A stretch of 64,000 nucleotides of DNA from Flavobacteriales bacterium UBA3477 (lineage in GTDB: Bacteria > Bacteroidota > Bacteroidia > Flavobacteriales > Schleiferiaceae), in NCBI GenBank assembly GCA_002378005.1, contig DFQY01000047.1, positions 1 to 64,000 on the forward strand. The letters are read 5' to 3'. The notes under the pieces are model-generated. The model ran no database searches and was not told the DNA's origin. It saw nothing but the letters and a program-made list of their open reading frames with translations. Both the position numbers and the translations under genes were made by a program. This document shows, piece by piece, positions 51,906 through 61,130 of this stretch; position 1 is the first letter of the stretch; every line of letters starts with the position of its first letter.

Positions 51906-53430
51906 GGGCATTTAGGGCATTCGATGCCACCCCACTCACATAATCTGGATAGACGCGTAGGACCTCGTCGTAAAACAAAGGCACCAACACCTGTTCTTGC
52001 ATCAGGTATTGATCAGCCCTGCGCATAAGCGCACTGCGATCCTCACCCGGAGGCAAGGCGCGTATCTGTTCATACATCTCATCGTAATGAACATCCTCAT
52101 ACAAACTATAATTCGGTCCATTCGGCGCCTTGTATCCACTGTAGAATAGCATCAAGTAATTTTCAGCATCCGGGTAATCCGCAATCCAACTGGCCCTGAA
52201 AAAGCCCAAGGTTCCTGAACTCTTTTCACTCCTCAATGTCGCAGAAGGAACCACATTGACGGCTATGGACCAACCTAAGCCGGCCATCTCACCCTGCACG
52301 TACTCGCACAGATCTCGGTAATTCGCTACGGTAACCAGAGTAAGCTCCGGCAACTCTATAGAGGCCAAAAGTGCAGTTACCGAATCCGGCGCATACGTAG
52401 CCCCTATACTATCCTGGTATTCGGGTAAGCCAAAGGGCACTATTCCCCCACGTGCAGGAATTCCCACTCCATTGCGAAGGGACTGTATCATTTCTTCCCT
52501 ATTGATTCCCGCATTCAGGGCCCAACGAAGTTCCTTTGGCAACCCTTTTTCCGCATTGAAAATCAAATACTCCGTATTTAAAAACGGTGTGCGCTCCAAC
52601 CGGTGACCTGCTTGGTATCGCGATTGCAGTTCACCAGATTTGGTCAACAAGTCGTCTTTGAAACTTGGATCGAGGTTAGGTAAAAAATCAAAGTTCCCAC
52701 TGAGATACTCCAAGAAAGCGCTTTGCTGATCCGGTAAAAAAGATATACTGATGCCATCGAGATAGGGTAAAGACTGCCCTTCGGCATCTTGTTTCCAGTA
52801 CTGCTCATGTTTATGAAGGACCAATTTTTCCCCATGATGCCAGCGGTGCATCTTGAAAGGGCCCGTGCCCACTGGCGAAGTAGCAACCTCTATTGCCCCT
52901 GCGGGCATCACCCCGCAATACGGCATGGCCAAAAGGGACAAGAACGAGGCATTTGGAGCATGTAGCTCAATAATCACCGTACCCGCCACACTCTCTTGAA
53001 TGTCCAAGACCTCCTCCAATACCCAGCTGCCCGGAGAGGCTATGGCGAGATCTTGCAAACGCTTTAGACTATAGACAACATCTGCAGGACTGAGCTTATT
53101 TCCGTTGTGGAAGTAGGCATCACGCAAAGAAAACTCATACACTCGGCCATTCTCGGAAACCGACCACTGAACAGCTAAAGCAGGCACTATTTCATTCTCT
53201 GAATCCAAGGCCACCAAGGATTCAAAGAGTTGCTGTACTGCCCAAATAGTGCTTTTATCCTTAGCAAATGCAGGATCCAAAGTAGGAATGCCTGCTGGCT
53301 CATTATACCTGAAGACCATTTTATCGACCTCCATTTGAGAATTACACCCCAAAAGTGTGGAAAGTACAAGGCATACAAAAAAGCCCCCTAGAAAGGAGGC
53401 TTTTCGTATCGTTATGCCTGTATTAAGCAT
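51874..53430 (-). CDS. ABC transporter substrate-binding lipoprotein (peptide/nickel SBP family 5)
   Basis: 518 residues from the ATG giving MLNTGITIRKAS. The lipoprotein signal peptide ends in STLLGC. The SBP_bac_5 domain follows, with GIPTLDPAFA, LRDAYFHNGNKLSPADVVYSLKRL and YIFNAEKGLPKELRWALN typical of oligopeptide-binding proteins. The ATG overlaps the gyrB stop by 8 bases, and a terminator-like hairpin lies inside its first 17 codons. No permease or ATPase genes are adjacent. A longer upstream frame runs into gyrB and is not used. Confidence 0.82.
   Translation of the reverse strand: MLNTGITIRKASFLGGFFVCLVLSTLLGCNSQMEVDKMVFRYNEPAGIPTLDPAFAKDKSTIWAVQQLFESLVALDSENEIVPALAVQWSVSENGRVYEFSLRDAYFHNGNKLSPADVVYSLKRLQDLAIASPGSWVLEEVLDIQESVAGTVIIELHAPNASFLSLLAMPYCGVMPAGAIEVATSPVGTGPFKMHRWHHGEKLVLHKHEQYWKQDAEGQSLPYLDGISISFLPDQQSAFLEYLSGNFDFLPNLDPSFKDDLLTKSGELQSRYQAGHRLERTPFLNTEYLIFNAEKGLPKELRWALNAGINREEMIQSLRNGVGIPARGGIVPFGLPEYQDSIGATYAPDSVTALLASIELPELTLVTVANYRDLCEYVQGEMAGLGWSIAVNVVPSATLRSEKSSGTLGFFRASWIADYPDAENYLMLFYSGYKAPNGPNYSLYEDVHYDEMYEQIRALPPGEDRSALMRRADQYLMQEQVLVPLFYDEVLRVYPDYVSGVASNALNALNLLEARLER
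53379..53404 (-). terminator. Terminator-like hairpin of gyrB inside the next gene
   Basis: On the minus strand AAAAGCCTCC pairs with GGGGGCTTTT, with one U-G wobble and a TTTCTA loop, and is followed by T6. It begins about 20 bases after the gyrB stop and covers the codons RKASFLGGFF of the solute-binding lipoprotein. Confidence 0.7.
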
Positions 53431-55366
53431 CAATGTTTGCGTATTTAGCGTTGCGCTCGATGAAATCACGACGTGGCGGTACATCATCGCCCATCAACAT
53501 GGAGAAGACACGATCCGCTTCCGCGCTATCGTCAATGGTCACTTGTTTCAAGATGCGCTCCTCAGGATTCATGGTAGTATCCCAAAGTTGTTCTGCGTTC
53601 ATCTCCCCGAGACCCTTGTAGCGCTGGATACCGACACCGGAACCGGCATCACCACTAAACTCTTGAGCAATCTGATCGCGTTGCTTGTCGTCCCAAGCAT
53701 AAGCTTGTTTTGCGCCTTTTTTTACCAAATACAATGGTGGAGTAGCGATATACACGTAGCCCAATTCTACCAACTCACGCATGTAGCGGAAGAAGAAGGT
53801 CAAGATCAACGTTGAAATATGGCTACCGTCCACATCGGCATCCGTCATGATGACAATCTTGTGGTAACGTAGCCTATCAAGATTCAAAGCTTTGCTATCC
53901 TCCTCTGTACCCACACTTACACCCAGAGCTGTGTACATGTTCTTGATCTCTTCGTTTTCAAACACCTTGTGAGAAATTGCTTTCTCGACGTTCAAGATCT
54001 TACCACGAAGCGGAAGAATGGCTTGGAAATTACGGTCACGGCCTTGTTTCGCCGTTCCACCAGCAGAATCACCCTCCACAAGGAAGATTTCACATACATG
54101 CGGATCTGTTTCAGAACAATCGCTCAGCTTTCCAGGCAAGCCCATGGAAGACATGGTTCCTTTGCGCTGCACCATTTCGCGAGCTTTCTTCGCAGCTACA
54201 CGAGCCTTAGCAGCAAGCAATACCTTTTGAACGATGACTTTCGCTTCGTTCGGGTGTTCCTCTAAGAAATTCGTCAACATCTCGCCAACGAGCTTATCAA
54301 CTGCACCGCTGACTTCTTTATTTCCAAGTTTGGTTTTAGTCTGACCCTCAAACTGAGGTTCCATAACCTTTACAGAAATAACCGCTGTCAATCCTTCTCG
54401 GAAATCATCCCCGGCGATTTCAACTTTTTCTTTGGCTAACAATCCACTTTCGTCCGCATATTTCTTCAACGTACGGGTCAAAGCACGACGGAATCCCGCC
54501 AAGTGAGTACCTCCCTCGTGCGTGTTGATGTTGTTGACATACGAGTGAATGTTCTCGTTATAGGTAGTGTTGTAATGCATGGCTACTTCCACTGGAATGC
54601 CATCGCGCTCACCTTCCATACACATTACCTCGGGCATGATTACCTCGCGGTTACTGTCGATGTACTTCACAAAACCAGCCAATCCATCTTCACTGATGAA
54701 GCGCTCTCCAAGAGGTTCGCCTTTTTCATCTAGTTCACGAAGGTCCTTCAGTGTAATGGCGATGCCTTTATTTAGGAAGGCCAATTCACGCATGCGCTTT
54801 GCTAGGATTTCGTAATGGTATTCGGTTTCCTCGAAGATTTCGTGGTCCGGCTTAAAGGTGACGATAGTTCCACGGTAATCTGTAGTGCCGATCTCACGTG
54901 TAGGGTATTGTGCCACCCCGCGAGAAAACTCAACCTCGTGTTTCTTTCCATTGCGGTGCACCTCAGCATGGAGCATTACAGATAGTGCGTTCACACAACT
55001 TACACCTACCCCGTGCAAGCCACCGGAAACCTTGTAGGAATCTTTATCAAATTTACCCCCTGCGTGAAGAACCGTCATAACCACCTCTAAGGTAGAGCGA
55101 CCATCTTTGGGGTGCATATCCGTGGGAATCCCACGACCATCATCCTTTACAGTGATGCTATTATCTTCATTAATGGTCACGTAGATGTCTTTCGCGTGAC
55201 CGGCCAATGCTTCATCAATAGAGTTATCAACCACCTCATAAACAAGATGGTGCAATCCTTTGAGACCAATGTCTCCGATGTACATGGCGGGGCGTTTTCG
55301 AACGGCCTCTAGTCCTTCCAGAATCTGAATGGAACCACCGTCGTAATTCTTCTCTTGTTCACTCAT
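53423..55366 (-). CDS. gyrB: DNA gyrase subunit B
   Basis: 647 residues. GHKL ATPase (DNSIDEALAGHAK, DDGRGIP, GGLHGVGVSCVNALS), transducer domain, and the TOPRIM domain with EGDSAGGTAKQGRDRNFQAILPLRGKILNVEKA. The GyrB-type motif PGKLSDCSETDP is present. There is no E. coli-type insert. Type II topoisomerase subunit introducing negative supercoils with GyrA (not in the window). Its stop overlaps the ATG of the following lipoprotein gene by 8 bases. Confidence 0.97.
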   Translation of the reverse strand: MSEQEKNYDGGSIQILEGLEAVRKRPAMYIGDIGLKGLHHLVYEVVDNSIDEALAGHAKDIYVTINEDNSITVKDDGRGIPTDMHPKDGRSTLEVVMTVLHAGGKFDKDSYKVSGGLHGVGVSCVNALSVMLHAEVHRNGKKHEVEFSRGVAQYPTREIGTTDYRGTIVTFKPDHEIFEETEYHYEILAKRMRELAFLNKGIAITLKDLRELDEKGEPLGERFISEDGLAGFVKYIDSNREVIMPEVMCMEGERDGIPVEVAMHYNTTYNENIHSYVNNINTHEGGTHLAGFRRALTRTLKKYADESGLLAKEKVEIAGDDFREGLTAVISVKVMEPQFEGQTKTKLGNKEVSGAVDKLVGEMLTNFLEEHPNEAKVIVQKVLLAAKARVAAKKAREMVQRKGTMSSMGLPGKLSDCSETDPHVCEIFLVEGDSAGGTAKQGRDRNFQAILPLRGKILNVEKAISHKVFENEEIKNMYTALGVSVGTEEDSKALNLDRLRYHKIVIMTDADVDGSHISTLILTFFFRYMRELVELGYVYIATPPLYLVKKGAKQAYAWDDKQRDQIAQEFSGDAGSGVGIQRYKGLGEMNAEQLWDTTMNPEERILKQVTIDDSAEADRVFSMLMGDDVPPRRDFIERNAKYANIDA

Positions 55367-55403
55367 AAAGATCAGTGCGTAAGTTCGCTTAATGCTATCT
55401 TAA

Positions 55404-55411
55404 CAAAGATA
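55404..55411 (-). promoter_or_regulatory. Probable -7 element of gyrB
   Basis: On the minus strand TATCTTTG, a perfect TAnnTTTG match, 37 bases before the gyrB ATG. Confidence 0.55.
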
Positions 55412-55438
55412 ACTTTTAGGGGCTCAAAAAGCGACAAA

Positions 55439-55454
55439 AGGGGCCTAAGCCCCT
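55439..55454 (-). terminator. Hairpin after the outer-membrane/TPR operon
   Basis: On the minus strand AGGGGC pairs with GCCCCT around a TTAG loop and is followed by TTTTG, then another T-rich segment. It lies about 60 bases after the outer-membrane gene and 30 bases before the gyrB -7 element. Confidence 0.6.
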
Positions 55455-55460
55455 CTTGCA

Positions 55461-55482
55461 GTTACCAACAAGGTTATCAACA
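55461..55482 (+). repeat. Two near-identical 10-mers in tandem upstream of gyrB
   Basis: GTTACCAACA and GTTATCAACA stand 12 bases apart (start to start). The second contains TTATCAACA, one mismatch from the DnaA box consensus. No origin is claimed. Confidence 0.4.
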
Positions 55483-55511
55483 TTTTCGGTATTTCCCGAG
55501 GATTTGGACCG

Positions 55512-57188
55512 TTAAAATTGGTAGTTCAACACAAAGAGTCCACGCGTTCCTCGAATCTCGTAGCCGCTCCATAATTGATAGCGTTGATTCAAGAGGTTAT
55601 ATGCCCTTAAACTCACCCCTAAATTTTCGTTAATGGTATACCCTAAATCTAGGCTTACATCCATATAATCGCCGAAATCATAGATGCCCTTTTCAGAATT
55701 ACCCGCATAACGCCCTCCGACATACTTGAAGTTTGAGGTCAAGTGTATATCGCCCTGATCCACTCGCAACAAAGCACCTAAAACGCGGCCTTCGGCGCCT
55801 ATAAACTGATCGGTGCCTGCGTAAGCATTGAGTTCGGTAAATACACTTGCCGTGAAGGCATCCATTGGAAGATTTAATTCTGCACGAAGACGAGAACGAG
55901 TATAGTTGGCATAGCCCACTCGAATTGCCGCCATATCGTTGATAGTCGAGGTGGTACTATCTCGTTCGAATTGCACATCATTCATCACAAAAGCCAACGA
56001 ACCCTCAACGCGGTACTGAAGCTTTCCTGCCAACGCGCCTTGCATCCCAACATAGCCTCTGTTCTCACCGGTTAGAGCCAAGGCTTGATCACCGGAAATC
56101 ACCGGAACATTGGCCACTAAGGCACTCAACGTTTGCTGTTGGGTACGTCCATCCCAACCACCATATACTGCCAACGTGCGCTTCAGTACTTCAGCTTGTA
56201 GGTTGATGTTTGGGAAGATGTAATAGGTCCCCTGTTGACTGGCTCCTTCATTATTGATGGTGCCGGCGAAGGTCAAACCAAACTGGTAGTTTAACATTCC
56301 ATTTTTACCTTGAGTTTGAGGGCTCATGTAGAAATGATGGTACTGATTTATACGCGTCTCATATACCATTTCGGTAAGGGAATATTGACCAAATTGGTAC
56401 CCTAAATCCACATCAATCTGTGCCTCATCGGCATATACCTCGATGCGATGCATGGTTTTAGCCAAATGCTCATGTGCTCCAATACCCGCGTTTGTGAACT
56501 GATAAGCCACGCCACCACTGCGGTAGGCTGCCGGTACTTTGGAAGTAGGATTCGAAGTTCGCAACCATTGTTGGCTGAACCCAGCACTCAAGTTCCACTC
56601 GTGCGGCGTAGGCGATAAAGCCGTTGCCCCAGTGGTGTCCATCATCCCATAGAAACTCGCATAATCTGCGTCTAGAAGGAGTTGGGTTTTTAGGTTCCAA
56701 TTCTTAGTCGCTCGCTGGAAATCCGTTAATATGGAATTCTCGTACGCAGGCTGCAGTTCGTAGGCGGTATTGAGCACACCCGATCTAGCGCCTTCATGAT
56801 GTGCCTTGATGCCCCAAACGTTTTTTCTCGAACGCGGTGAAGAGAAAACTACGTCCGCAAAGGAACTGCTATACATTCCACCCCCAGCACTCACACGTTG
56901 TGTAGGCAGTTTAGGCAGTTTCACACGGCCCAGTTTGATTGCAGGAATGGGATCCGGCTGAAAATCAATGGTCATCCCCTTGGGTTGAATACGCACCACC
57001 ACAGGCAATTTCTCCGAGGTCGTATCCGTGAAGGAGGGCTGCTCAGAAATTTTATGCGCCGCACGCACTTGGGCCTGGTAATCTTCCACCACCCTAATTT
57101 CTACACTCTTTACTTCATCTCCAGTCTCTTCTTGTGCCCACAAGCTCAGTGGAGCCAAGAATAATGCGGTATATAGAATCTTTTTCAT
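55512..57188 (-). CDS. TonB-dependent-receptor-like outer-membrane barrel protein without a plug domain
   Basis: 558 residues, signal peptide (TALFLAPLSLWAQ). An N-terminal periplasmic part of about 100 residues is rich in P and K (KLGRVKLPKLPTQRV), then a beta barrel of alternating aromatic strands ends with RGLFVLNYQF, the C-terminal Phe used by BAM. The last segment (YTINENLGVSLRAYNLLNQRYQLWSGYEI) resembles TonB receptors. No TonB box or plug domain is evident, so it may be a porin-like relative. It follows the TPR protein by 15 bases in one operon, a pairing I recall from Bacteroidota. Confidence 0.75.
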   Translation of the reverse strand: MKKILYTALFLAPLSLWAQEETGDEVKSVEIRVVEDYQAQVRAAHKISEQPSFTDTTSEKLPVVVRIQPKGMTIDFQPDPIPAIKLGRVKLPKLPTQRVSAGGGMYSSSFADVVFSSPRSRKNVWGIKAHHEGARSGVLNTAYELQPAYENSILTDFQRATKNWNLKTQLLLDADYASFYGMMDTTGATALSPTPHEWNLSAGFSQQWLRTSNPTSKVPAAYRSGGVAYQFTNAGIGAHEHLAKTMHRIEVYADEAQIDVDLGYQFGQYSLTEMVYETRINQYHHFYMSPQTQGKNGMLNYQFGLTFAGTINNEGASQQGTYYIFPNINLQAEVLKRTLAVYGGWDGRTQQQTLSALVANVPVISGDQALALTGENRGYVGMQGALAGKLQYRVEGSLAFVMNDVQFERDSTTSTINDMAAIRVGYANYTRSRLRAELNLPMDAFTASVFTELNAYAGTDQFIGAEGRVLGALLRVDQGDIHLTSNFKYVGGRYAGNSEKGIYDFGDYMDVSLDLGYTINENLGVSLRAYNLLNQRYQLWSGYEIRGTRGLFVLNYQF

Positions 57189-57203
57189 TGCTTCACGTTG
57201 GGT

Positions 57204-60200
57204 TTATTCTTGGTCCAATTCTTCTAATTCCTCGATCTCCGTCGGCGCAACCTCGAGCGTATCCGAGATTTGGGCCTGTACCTCTTCAGCTGCTCTTCGT
57301 CTCGCGAGGTCAGATTTAAACTGCTGCGCCTCATCGACAATAGCACCTTCCGCATTATCTATGATGTAATCCAAGGTATAGTTCGCTTGGAAATCATCTT
57401 GCAGGCCGGCGTAGTTCTTTGCCATCAACAGCAAGGACTTCCAGCGCCACTGCGGGTAAGTCGGCAGATTATCAATCATCCAGAAGATGCGCTCATTAGA
57501 AACCTCATATTTGGACTGCACATTTTCGAACTGGGCCAAATAATAATTCGACTCGGCCTGCGCCTCACCTTTAATTTCAGCTGCCACTTGGGTGTAATAC
57601 AATTTTGCATTTGCGCTATCGTTCAAGGCCAAGGAACTACGCGCAGCATTTAGCAACGCTTCTGAGCGCCACTCTACCGGCAAACCTTCGTCTTGCAACA
57701 AGCTTTCGGCATATTGCATGATGACCGGTACATCCTCTAGTGCTTTCGCACAGCGCATCAAGCCTAATCTTGCACGGCGACCTTCATCCGCATTGCCCAC
57801 CAAGCTGACCACTTGCTGAAAATAGGTGAAGGCGTTTTCATAATCCGCGCTAGCATAGTACAGGCTGGCCAAACGCTCTACCGTTCGCTTGCGGAAGCTT
57901 AGTTCTCCCGAGCTTTCCACAAATTCATACCCGGCCAGTGCGACTACATCATCTCCTTCGGCGAAAGCACATTCTGCAGCATAGTAATTCGCTGGCACTC
58001 GGAAGATGCCATCTGGGAATTTCGCGATGTACTCGAGCATACCTTTTTTTGCACCCTCACAATCGCCAAAACTATATCGGTCGAACGCTGCGTTGTATAA
58101 GGTAGAATCCAGTGCTCCTTGTCCGATGTTGGTCCCGGTGAGGGTTTGAATCCAGTCTACATAATCCGACAAGCGATCCAACTCTGAATATTGAATCTTA
58201 GCCAAGCCCAATGCTTCTTTGCTTTCTGGCGTATTTGGGTATTCCTCCACTACAGAAGTAAAAGCACCTAAGGCCTTCTCCCCTTTATTCTGGGTTCTGT
58301 AGATCAAGCCTAAGGCAATCTTAGCATTCTTGATGAAACGAGATTTCGGGTAATCTTTAATGAAATCTGTGAAGATGTTTTCCGCCTTCGCTGTATTATC
58401 GAGTTTCATGTAGGTTTCCCCTAATTCGAAATACGCATCCGTCGCATATACAGATTTCGGGAAGTTGCTCACGAGCGCTTCCAATGCGGTGGCCTTTTTG
58501 GCCGGCTCTTCTACCAATCCAAAACATAAGGCGCGCTGGAAATAGGCGTAGTCCGCATCTGCCGGCACATGACTTAGGTAAAAGTTATAGTACTTAATAG
58601 CGTTGTCGTACTGCCCTGTCATGAAATAAGAATCTGCCAAGCGAAGCTCTGCATCGACAGATAATCGGCTCCCTTGACGTGAACGCTCCAAGAACAATCT
58701 AAAGTTTGTCGCGGCGCTGCCATAATCTTCTTTGCTAAAATAGGTGTACCCCTTGTTGTATAAACTGCGCTTGTACTCGCTCAGCATGGCCGAGCCAGGC
58801 GTTGCTTCAAAAGCATTTAGCTCCTTCAGCGCAAGGTTATAATCCTTGTGACGGTAGTGAATTTCAGCCAACCAGTAGTGCGCTAAGGCCGTGTACACAT
58901 TGTTCAGAGGATATTCCAAAGACTTCTCAAAATGACTTTGTGCCGCTGGGTATTGGATGGCATTGAAGTGCTGTACTCCGCGGAAATACGCCACTTTTTG
59001 GTAAGCGCCCTGCATGGTGGGCTGTTCCAAACCTGCGGCAGAGATGGCCTTGAGGGCACGCTCGTAATCCTTCGAATTTAAATACAGACTGGCCAAGTAT
59101 TCGTTGGCTTCCGTGCGGTATTTACTCGTCGGATAGCGCTTCAAGAAAGTTTGGAAGATGTCCAGAGGTTGCTCGAAAGGCGTGCTACTGTCGTAGGCCA
59201 GCTTGGCGTAATTAAAATAGGCGTCTTCGCGAATGGCATCATTGCTTCCGCTCTCGCTCGCCGTCAAAAAGGCGGTTTGCGCTTCAGTCTTTTTGCCCAT
59301 TTTTAGATAACAATCGGCCAAGTGGTAGTAGGCGCTCTGCGCCATATCATCACCGCGGCTGTGGATTTTATTGAAGCTTTGGATAGCTTCCTCATAGCGA
59401 CCGGTCTTGTATAATACAAAGCCGAGCTTGTAGTGATCATCGTCGCTAAGCTTGCCGCCGAGGCTTTGGTGCTTCTCTAGGTATTTGGCGCTTTGTACCC
59501 AATCCTTCTTTTGGTAATACCCCTCGCCAATGAGCTTGGCTATTTCCGCAGCCCGGCTCTCCACCGCTTGGGCCAACAACATCTCGCCTACGCGCAGCAA
59601 CTCATCTACATCTCCTGTTTTGTAGTAGATCTGGCTTAAGTAGTAAGGCACTACCCCACCAAATTTCTCATCGCCAATGAGTGCGTCAAATTGAGCAATG
59701 GCAGTGGAATATTGTTCCGCCTCGTAGGCAATATGGCCGTAGTAGTATTTGTGGTGGGTTTGGTATTCCCCTGAATACGAGGTTCCCTGGGAGAACAAGT
59801 TTCTAGCCTTCTCAATATCATCCTCCATCAAGTAGCTGTAGGCAAGCTTGAAGTAGTATTCGCTCTTGAAAGAATTTGGCACGTCCGCCGCATCTATGGC
59901 ACTCAACCATTGCACCACCTTGCGGTAACGGCGGTTATTGAAGTAGTAGTTCGCCGCACTGACGTGAGCCTCCTGCCATCTCGGACTGAGCGGGTAGGTA
60001 TTGGCGAAATACGTCAGAAAGTATTCACTGTGCTCGTTCATCAAGTACAATGCACACATCGCGCGGTAGTAGCTGCTTTCTTCCTTGAGAAAGCTTTGGA
60101 GCGGCAAATCTGTAGACAGGATGTCGTCGAAGCCTACGCGGGCTGCTGCATATAATCCTTCATCAAACAGGGCAACACTTTCGTTGAACGTCGCTTCATG

Positions 60201-60281
60201 TCCGTGCTCCAGCGCTGTTTCTTGCGCCATCGCAGCCCCCGAAAACACTAGCGAAAGGAATAAGAAGAGGGTTGTTCTCAT
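57204..60281 (-). CDS. Large periplasmic tetratricopeptide-repeat protein
   Basis: 1025 residues with a signal peptide (FLFLSLVFSGAAMAQ). Nearly the whole rest is TPR repeats of about 34-37 residues (for example SAYYHLADCYLKMGKKTEAQTAF and DAYFELGETYMKLDNTAKAENIF), giving a long solenoid for protein contacts. The C-terminus (TEIEELEELDQE) is acidic. It probably works with the barrel protein encoded after it, perhaps in envelope assembly or gliding/secretion, which is inference. Confidence 0.85.
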   Translation of the reverse strand: MRTTLFLFLSLVFSGAAMAQETALEHGHEATFNESVALFDEGLYAAARVGFDDILSTDLPLQSFLKEESSYYRAMCALYLMNEHSEYFLTYFANTYPLSPRWQEAHVSAANYYFNNRRYRKVVQWLSAIDAADVPNSFKSEYYFKLAYSYLMEDDIEKARNLFSQGTSYSGEYQTHHKYYYGHIAYEAEQYSTAIAQFDALIGDEKFGGVVPYYLSQIYYKTGDVDELLRVGEMLLAQAVESRAAEIAKLIGEGYYQKKDWVQSAKYLEKHQSLGGKLSDDDHYKLGFVLYKTGRYEEAIQSFNKIHSRGDDMAQSAYYHLADCYLKMGKKTEAQTAFLTASESGSNDAIREDAYFNYAKLAYDSSTPFEQPLDIFQTFLKRYPTSKYRTEANEYLASLYLNSKDYERALKAISAAGLEQPTMQGAYQKVAYFRGVQHFNAIQYPAAQSHFEKSLEYPLNNVYTALAHYWLAEIHYRHKDYNLALKELNAFEATPGSAMLSEYKRSLYNKGYTYFSKEDYGSAATNFRLFLERSRQGSRLSVDAELRLADSYFMTGQYDNAIKYYNFYLSHVPADADYAYFQRALCFGLVEEPAKKATALEALVSNFPKSVYATDAYFELGETYMKLDNTAKAENIFTDFIKDYPKSRFIKNAKIALGLIYRTQNKGEKALGAFTSVVEEYPNTPESKEALGLAKIQYSELDRLSDYVDWIQTLTGTNIGQGALDSTLYNAAFDRYSFGDCEGAKKGMLEYIAKFPDGIFRVPANYYAAECAFAEGDDVVALAGYEFVESSGELSFRKRTVERLASLYYASADYENAFTYFQQVVSLVGNADEGRRARLGLMRCAKALEDVPVIMQYAESLLQDEGLPVEWRSEALLNAARSSLALNDSANAKLYYTQVAAEIKGEAQAESNYYLAQFENVQSKYEVSNERIFWMIDNLPTYPQWRWKSLLLMAKNYAGLQDDFQANYTLDYIIDNAEGAIVDEAQQFKSDLARRRAAEEVQAQISDTLEVAPTEIEELEELDQE

Positions 60282-60382
60282 CTACTTTGGGTTTATCCTT
60301 AAAAATAAGCGTCCTCCAACGGGGAATCCTTGTGGTTAGGGACCAATTCATTGGAGTTATTCACATCTTCAAAAACGCTTCT

Positions 60383-60413
60383 GTTCGCCGTTTTGGTATT
60401 TATCCTACATTTG
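60383..60413 (+). promoter_or_regulatory. Candidate promoter of ftsE
   Basis: TTCG at 60383-60386 and TACATTTG at 60406-60413 are separated by 19 bases. The -7 box is perfect and the -33 box has one mismatch. Leader about 31 bases to the ATG at 60450. Confidence 0.55.
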
Positions 60414-60449
60414 AAAATCACCCTTCAACATTGAATTTGAACGCATCCT

Positions 60450-61127
60450 ATGGCGCTAGTATCCCTCGATAAAGCAAGCATTTTCCAAGGCAAACACTTG
60501 GTCCTTAGCAACGTAAGTTTTAACGTGCAACCCGGCGAGTTTATCTACCTCATCGGTCAAACGGGGTCCGGCAAGAGCTCCTTGTTGAAAACACTTTACG
60601 GCGACCTACCTCTCCAGGTGGGCAGTGGCCAAGTGGGAACCCACGACCTTCAAGGATTAAAGGACAAAGACATTCCTAGTTTGAGAAGAGAATTGGGCAT
60701 TGTATTCCAAGATTTCCAACTCCTCACCGATCGCACGGTAGAGGCCAACCTAGACTTTGTGCTCCGAGCCACCGGATGGAAGGACAAGGAAGAACGCGCC
60801 AAGCGGATTGTGGAGGTCTTGTCTTGGGTAGGCATGCAGAATAAAAAGCACAAGAGCCCGTTCGAAATTTCAGGCGGGGAGCAACAACGCGTGGCCATCG
60901 CCCGAGCGTTGTTGAACGATCCTAAAATCATTTTGGCAGACGAACCTACAGGAAACTTGGACCCACGTACTTCAGAGGAAATAATGGCGCTGCTCCTTCG
61001 TTTAACTGAGGAGAACAAGAGCGTGATTATGGCCACTCATGATTATCAGATGATCCATAAGTACCACCAACGCACGCTCAAAGTTGCCGAAGGAACGGTC
61101 ACAGATAACAAGGGACAAAGCGTTTAA
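60450..61127 (+). CDS. ftsE: Cell division ATP-binding protein FtsE
   Basis: 225 residues with Walker A GQTGSGKSSLL, the FtsE/LolD-type LGIVFQDFQLL Q-loop, signature ISGGEQQRVAIARAL, Walker B IILADEPTGNLDP and ATHDYQM. It pairs with FtsX to activate cell-wall hydrolases during division; ftsX is not next to it. A glycosyltransferase gene follows after 3 bases. Confidence 0.88.
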   Translation: MALVSLDKASIFQGKHLVLSNVSFNVQPGEFIYLIGQTGSGKSSLLKTLYGDLPLQVGSGQVGTHDLQGLKDKDIPSLRRELGIVFQDFQLLTDRTVEANLDFVLRATGWKDKEERAKRIVEVLSWVGMQNKKHKSPFEISGGEQQRVAIARALLNDPKIILADEPTGNLDPRTSEEIMALLLRLTEENKSVIMATHDYQMIHKYHQRTLKVAEGTVTDNKGQSV

Positions 61128-61130
61128 TTC

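Noticed and set aside
55461..55482. Reading the gyrB upstream repeats as a replication origin
   Set aside because: Only two imperfect DnaA-like sites, no AT-rich unwinding region and no dnaA nearby.
60272..60472. Small plus-strand frame of 66 residues before ftsE
   Set aside because: It overlaps the ftsE promoter and start codon region and has no protein-like pattern.
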